Of a stretch of 9,763 nt of DNA, positions 6,727 to 9,763 are shown one piece after another; within the stretch, counting starts at the first letter, position 1; every line of letters begins with the position of its first letter. The notes beneath the pieces were generated by a model. The model did not search any database. It saw only the letters and a list, made by a program, of their open reading frames with translations, and was not told the origin of the DNA. The DNA lies in assembly GCA_002421845.1 (NCBI GenBank), contig DISL01000044.1, positions 8,460-18,222 on the forward strand, in the 5' to 3' direction. This DNA comes from Epsilonproteobacteria bacterium UBA6211. GTDB lineage: Bacteria; Campylobacterota; Campylobacteria; Campylobacterales; Arcobacteraceae. The position numbers and the translations under genes are program-made.

Positions 6727-6790
6727 GTCGTGAATCGTAAGGCATGAGTCGTAAAACTCTATCCACGATTCACGAAAATCGACTCACGAA
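6727..6790. repeat. four-unit interleaved inverted repeat between uvrB and pyrH
   Basis: On the plus strand there are two direct units, TGAATCGTAA (6731-6740) and TGAGTCGTAA (6745-6754), offset by 14 bases. Two inverted units follow, ACGATTCACGAA (6765-6776) and TCGACTCACGAA (6779-6790), also offset by 14. Unit 1 pairs perfectly with unit 3 over 11 bases (6728-6738 with 6765-6775). Unit 2 pairs best with unit 4 (TGAGTCG with CGACTCA). The order is therefore A-B-A'-B', not a simple nested palindrome. The element contains the uvrB stop codon and ends just upstream of the pyrH promoter. It may be a small dispersed palindromic repeat and may also act as a weak terminator for uvrB; neither can be shown from one copy. 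Confidence 0.75.
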
Positions 6791-8757
6791 TTTTTTATGT
6801 TCTCAATCTTATCCCTTAATCTTATAGCCTCTTCAAAATTCAAATCTTTAGCAGCTTGTTTCATTTGTCTATTTAATTCGTCAAGTATTTTTTTCTTTTC
6901 ACTTGCAGGTATTTTTGATAATTTGTCACGTTTTAGTGCAACATCATCATACTCTTCCATTTTTAGATTTTCATCAAGTTTTCTTGTGGTTGTAGTAGGG
7001 GTGACATTATGAAGTTTATTATATTCCATCTGTTTTTCACGTCTTGCATTGGTCGTATCTATGGCTCTTTGCATTGAAGGGGTCATTTTATTTGCAAATA
7101 ATATAACCTTCCCTTCACTATTTCTTGCAGCTCTTCCCATTGTTTGTATAAGTGCCGTTTCACTTCTTAAAAAACCCTCTTTATCGGCATCAAGGATGGC
7201 TACCAGTGAAGTTTCAGGTATATCAAGACCTTCTCTTAAGAGGTTAATACCTATTAAAATATCAAATTGCCCAAGTCTCAAAGCCCTTATGATTTGATTT
7301 CGCTCTATGGCATCTATTTCTGAGTGCATATATTTTACTTTTAGTCCAAGTTCCGTATAGTATTTGGATAGCTCTTCTGCCATTTTTTTTGTTAATACCG
7401 TTACAAGTACCCTTTGATTTTTGGCTACTACTTTTTTTATCTCATCATAAAGGGTTTCTACTTGATAGGTACTTGGTTTTATCTCCACTACAGGGTCTAA
7501 AAGTCCGGTAGGTCTTATGATTTGTTCTGCTACGGTTGCAGATAGTTCAATCTCTAGCTCTTTTGGAGTTGCACTTACAAAAAGAAAATGGGGGGATTTA
7601 TTGATAAATTCTTCAAATCTTAGAGGACGGTTATCAAGTGCGGACGGTAGTCTGAAGCCGTACTCCACAAGTACCTCTTTTCTACTTCTATCTCCGGCGT
7701 ACATACCCCTAAATTGAGGTAATGAAACATGAGATTCATCTACTATGATTAAAAACTCTTTGTGTTTTTGACTAAAATAGTCTATCAAAGAATAGGGCGT
7801 TTCCCCCTCTTTAAGCCCTGTTAAATGGCGTGAATAGTTCTCTATACCTTTACACATACCGGTAGCTTCAAGCATTTCCAAATCAAATTCAGTTCTTTGT
7901 TTTAGGCGTTGATATTCTACGACTCTATCTTCTTTTTTATAAAACGCTAGTCTGGAAGCTAGTTCATCTTCTATGGATTTCATAGCAAGTGCAAGTTTGT
8001 CTTGAGATACTACGAATGGATTTACACTGTATAAGGTAAAGCTTTTTAGTTCTTCATTTCTTTGGTTTGTAAGATAATCTAGTTTTGATATGGTTTCTAT
8101 TTCATCGTCGAAAAACTCTATTTTGATATATTCATCGTCAAAATATGCAGGATAAATATCTATAACATCACCGTTTACTCTAAAGTCGCTTCTATCAAAA
8201 AATTTATCGTTTCTTTTGTATCCCATCTCAACAAGTTTTAGTAAAAGTTTTTTTTGGCTGTAATCTTGTCCGACTTCAAGTTTTTGAACCATACCGCTGT
8301 ACTCTTCAGGCGAACCAAGACCGTAATTTGCTGAAACTGAAGCGATAACTATAACATCATCAAAGCTAAGCAATGACGCAGTCGTACTAAGTCTAAGACG
8401 TTCTAGCTCTTCATTTATAGATGAGTCTTTTTCTATGAATAGGTCTTGTCTTGGTATATAGGCTTCCGGTTGATAATAATCATAGTATGAGATAAAATAT
8501 TCCACATGGTTGTTTGGGAAAAAACTTCGAAACTCACTATAAAGCTGAGCTGCTAGAGTTTTATTGTGGGTCATTATTAAAGTCGGCATTTGGACTTTTT
8601 CTATCACTTTTGCCATAGTATATGTTTTACCGCTACCTGTAACTCCAAGTAGTGTTTGGTATTGGTGTCCGTCAATTATAGATTGACTTAAACGTTCTAT
8701 TGCAACGGGTTGATCTCCCCTTGGAGCGTAATCGCTCACAACTTCAAATTTAGCCAC
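6784..8757 (-). CDS. uvrB: excinuclease ABC subunit B
   Basis: Damage-verifying helicase-like subunit of the UvrABC nucleotide excision repair system. It is loaded on DNA by UvrA and then recruits UvrC to cut on both sides of the lesion. The 657-residue length is normal. Visible motifs are the Walker A GVTGSGKT (38-45), the aromatic beta-hairpin YYDYYQPEAYIPRQD (91-105), DESH (340-343), SATP (395-398), GINLLREGLDIPE (503-515) and motif VI QTMGRAARN (538-546). A C-terminal UVR helical hairpin (about 622-655, LNFEEAIRLRDKI) contacts UvrC. The start is GTG at 8757: MAKFEV leads straight into the family N-terminus, and AGGA (8763-8766) lies 5 bases upstream. It follows the GGDEF-EAL gene by 7 bases, so the two are probably co-transcribed. 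Its last two codons and TGA stop lie at or inside the four-unit repeat. It contains two A8 runs but reads through without a frame break. Confidence 0.97.
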   Translation of the reverse strand: MAKFEVVSDYAPRGDQPVAIERLSQSIIDGHQYQTLLGVTGSGKTYTMAKVIEKVQMPTLIMTHNKTLAAQLYSEFRSFFPNNHVEYFISYYDYYQPEAYIPRQDLFIEKDSSINEELERLRLSTTASLLSFDDVIVIASVSANYGLGSPEEYSGMVQKLEVGQDYSQKKLLLKLVEMGYKRNDKFFDRSDFRVNGDVIDIYPAYFDDEYIKIEFFDDEIETISKLDYLTNQRNEELKSFTLYSVNPFVVSQDKLALAMKSIEDELASRLAFYKKEDRVVEYQRLKQRTEFDLEMLEATGMCKGIENYSRHLTGLKEGETPYSLIDYFSQKHKEFLIIVDESHVSLPQFRGMYAGDRSRKEVLVEYGFRLPSALDNRPLRFEEFINKSPHFLFVSATPKELEIELSATVAEQIIRPTGLLDPVVEIKPSTYQVETLYDEIKKVVAKNQRVLVTVLTKKMAEELSKYYTELGLKVKYMHSEIDAIERNQIIRALRLGQFDILIGINLLREGLDIPETSLVAILDADKEGFLRSETALIQTMGRAARNSEGKVILFANKMTPSMQRAIDTTNARREKQMEYNKLHNVTPTTTTRKLDENLKMEEYDDVALKRDKLSKIPASEKKKILDELNRQMKQAAKDLNFEEAIRLRDKIENIKNS

Positions 8758-8762
8758 GTATT

Positions 8763-8766
8763 TCCT
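8763..8766 (-). promoter_or_regulatory. Shine-Dalgarno site supporting the GTG start of uvrB
   Basis: AGGA on the minus strand overlaps the TAG stop of the GGDEF-EAL gene (8765-8767), reading TAGGA, and sits 5 bases before GTG. No ATG is available at the conserved N-terminus, so this site supports GTG and implies coupling to the upstream gene. Confidence 0.65.
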
Positions 8767-9763
8767 ATTGGTTTATTTTTGATAGCGGTTCAGGTTTGCC
8801 GTAATAAAAACCTTGCTTATAGTCAACGCCAATTTCATCTAGTATTTTATCTATTCTTTCGTCAGATACAAATTCTGCAACGGTTTTTAGCCCTGTTTTT
8901 TTCGCAAACTCTACTATAGTTTCTATTACGACTTTTGCGTCAGGGTCGGTTACTATATCTTTGATAAGAGAGCCATCTATTTTGAGGTAATCTGCTTTCA
9001 TTTTCAAAACTTGCTCAAAGTTTGAATAACCACTTCCAAAGTCATCTATTGCAAACTTACACCCATAAGCTTTAAATTTATCAATAAACGCATATACTTT
9101 ATCATAGTCCTCTATGCTGTCGGTTTCTAGTATCTCAAAAGTTACTTTAGGACCTAGTTCCGGAAATATTATAAATTGATTTTCTATAAAAGTTTCCGTA
9201 TCAACATCAACTATATCATCATAGCCGATATTTAGACTTAGTTCTTCCGGTCTATCTAGGAAAATATTAAAACTTTTTAGAAACATGGTTTGTGTAATGT
9301 ATTTATACTCTCTTATTTGTTTTGATATATCTAGGAATAGATTTGGTGTTAAAACAGTGCCATCAGGCTCTATAAGTCTAACTAATGCTTCATATTTTAC
9401 TACTTGCTTTGTTTTTGAACAAACAATCGGTTGAAAATAAGGTTTTATACCGTTTAGTTCAAGAGCTTGGATAACTTTATGGGTATATTCAAAGTTTTTA
9501 TTGGATGTTTCAAAAAGTTTTAATTCTTCGCTATAAACTATATATTTGTCGTTTTTCTTCTCTTTTAGAAGTTTCATAGCTGCATCTGCAGTTTGTAAAT
9601 AAGGCTCTTTTTTAGTGATACTAGCACTTATTGTTATCCTTATTTTGAAACCTTTTGTATTGAAATTCGTCTCACTTATTTTATTTAAAAAATTTAGTAT
9701 TAAAGAATTAAAAGCTATAGCTTTGCTTTGAGTATTTACTAAAATACCGAAATCATCACCGCC
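8765..9763 (-). CDS. GGDEF-EAL cyclic-di-GMP protein, 5' part outside window
   Basis: 332 C-terminal residues are visible and the frame is open to the right edge, so the N-terminus (likely sensor domains and most of GGDEF) is missing. The fragment opens exactly at GGDDF (residues 1-5), a variant of GGDEF, and continues as the end of that domain (RITISASI, then TADAAMKLLKEKKNDKYIVY at about 56-75). The EAL domain follows from about residue 98 with QPI (Gln111), EALVRL (Glu125), the metal-site Asn178 (LSLNIG), Glu210 (TFEILE), the Asp-Asp pair 240/241 in DDFGSGYSN, Lys261 (LKIDGS), Glu297 (VAEF) and Gln317 (KQGFYYGKPEP). These are the residues known to be needed for hydrolysis of c-di-GMP to pGpG, so phosphodiesterase activity is likely. 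The Met at 9577 is internal to the GGDEF domain and not the true start. It probably shares a transcript with uvrB. Confidence 0.92.
   Translation of the reverse strand, partial: GGDDFGILVNTQSKAIAFNSLILNFLNKISETNFNTKGFKIRITISASITKKEPYLQTADAAMKLLKEKKNDKYIVYSEELKLFETSNKNFEYTHKVIQALELNGIKPYFQPIVCSKTKQVVKYEALVRLIEPDGTVLTPNLFLDISKQIREYKYITQTMFLKSFNIFLDRPEELSLNIGYDDIVDVDTETFIENQFIIFPELGPKVTFEILETDSIEDYDKVYAFIDKFKAYGCKFAIDDFGSGYSNFEQVLKMKADYLKIDGSLIKDIVTDPDAKVVIETIVEFAKKTGLKTVAEFVSDERIDKILDEIGVDYKQGFYYGKPEPLSKINQ

Noticed and set aside
6727..6790. CRISPR-like repeats
   Set aside because: The units are only about 12 bases, two are inverted and there are no unique spacers, so it is not a CRISPR array.
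6727..6790. Simple rho-independent terminator of uvrB
   Set aside because: The perfect 11-base arms are 26 bases apart and are followed by CTTCTTAAGTTTATTTT rather than a clean T run. A terminator role is possible but is not called as a separate feature.
7383..7390. A8 run in uvrB (with a second A8 near 8248-8255) as a phase-variable or slippage site
   Set aside because: Runs of 7-8 A occur throughout this AT-rich window, both are in frame, and uvrB is a conserved repair gene. There is no overlapping alternative frame or G-tract of the kind used for phase variation in Campylobacterota.
8765..9577. A complete 270-residue EAL-only protein starting at 9577
   Set aside because: The frame is open upstream to the window edge and encodes the end of a GGDEF domain (GGDDF, RITISASI, TADAAM). 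The Met at 9577 is therefore an internal residue.

Overview
All eight genes in this window lie on the minus strand, and only about 110 bases (6675-6783) are non-coding in any meaningful sense. The order pyrH - rpoZ - spoT - tyrS - nitronate-monooxygenase-like gene - amidase is the one I know from Helicobacter pylori (HP0777 down to HP0772) and Campylobacter jejuni (Cj1274c to Cj1269c). With the AT-rich composition, heavy ATA/AAA codon use and a promoter that has a perfect -10 box but no clear -35, this points to the Campylobacterota (epsilonproteobacteria). A GGDEF-EAL protein next to uvrB suggests a free-living member (for example the Sulfurimonas, Sulfurovum or Arcobacter side) rather than a host-adapted Campylobacter or Helicobacter. 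I cannot name the genus.

Layout in the direction of transcription (right to left). 9763-8765 is the C-terminal part of a cyclic-di-GMP protein, with a degenerate GGDDF motif at the window edge followed by a complete-looking EAL phosphodiesterase domain. 8757-6784 is uvrB (nucleotide excision repair), 7 bases downstream and probably co-transcribed. 6790-6727 is a compact four-unit repeat that includes the uvrB stop codon. 6724-6683 is an imperfect palindrome holding the -10 box of the next operon. From 6674 to the left edge follow pyrH, rpoZ, spoT, tyrS, an FMN-dependent nitronate-monooxygenase/FabK-family gene and an N-acetylmuramoyl-L-alanine amidase that runs off the window. The gaps are 12, 15, 21, 3 and 3 bases, so this looks like a single six-gene transcript.

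Functionally, the operon groups UMP phosphorylation (pyrimidine nucleotide and RNA precursor supply), the RNA polymerase omega subunit, the bifunctional (p)ppGpp synthetase/hydrolase, a tRNA-charging enzyme, a flavoprotein of unknown substrate and a cell-wall-splitting amidase. It reads as a growth-control and housekeeping cluster. The two last complete junctions use the same compact design: a Shine-Dalgarno sequence in the final codons, TAG, TTT, then a TTG start.

I did not find a new defence system, mobile element, CRISPR array or RNA gene. The points most worth a second look are the interleaved repeat between uvrB and pyrH, the palindrome around the pyrH promoter, the cysteine cluster in the flavoprotein, the altered N-terminus of omega beside spoT, and the GGDDF/intact-EAL combination. 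No gene-free stretch exceeds 300 bases.
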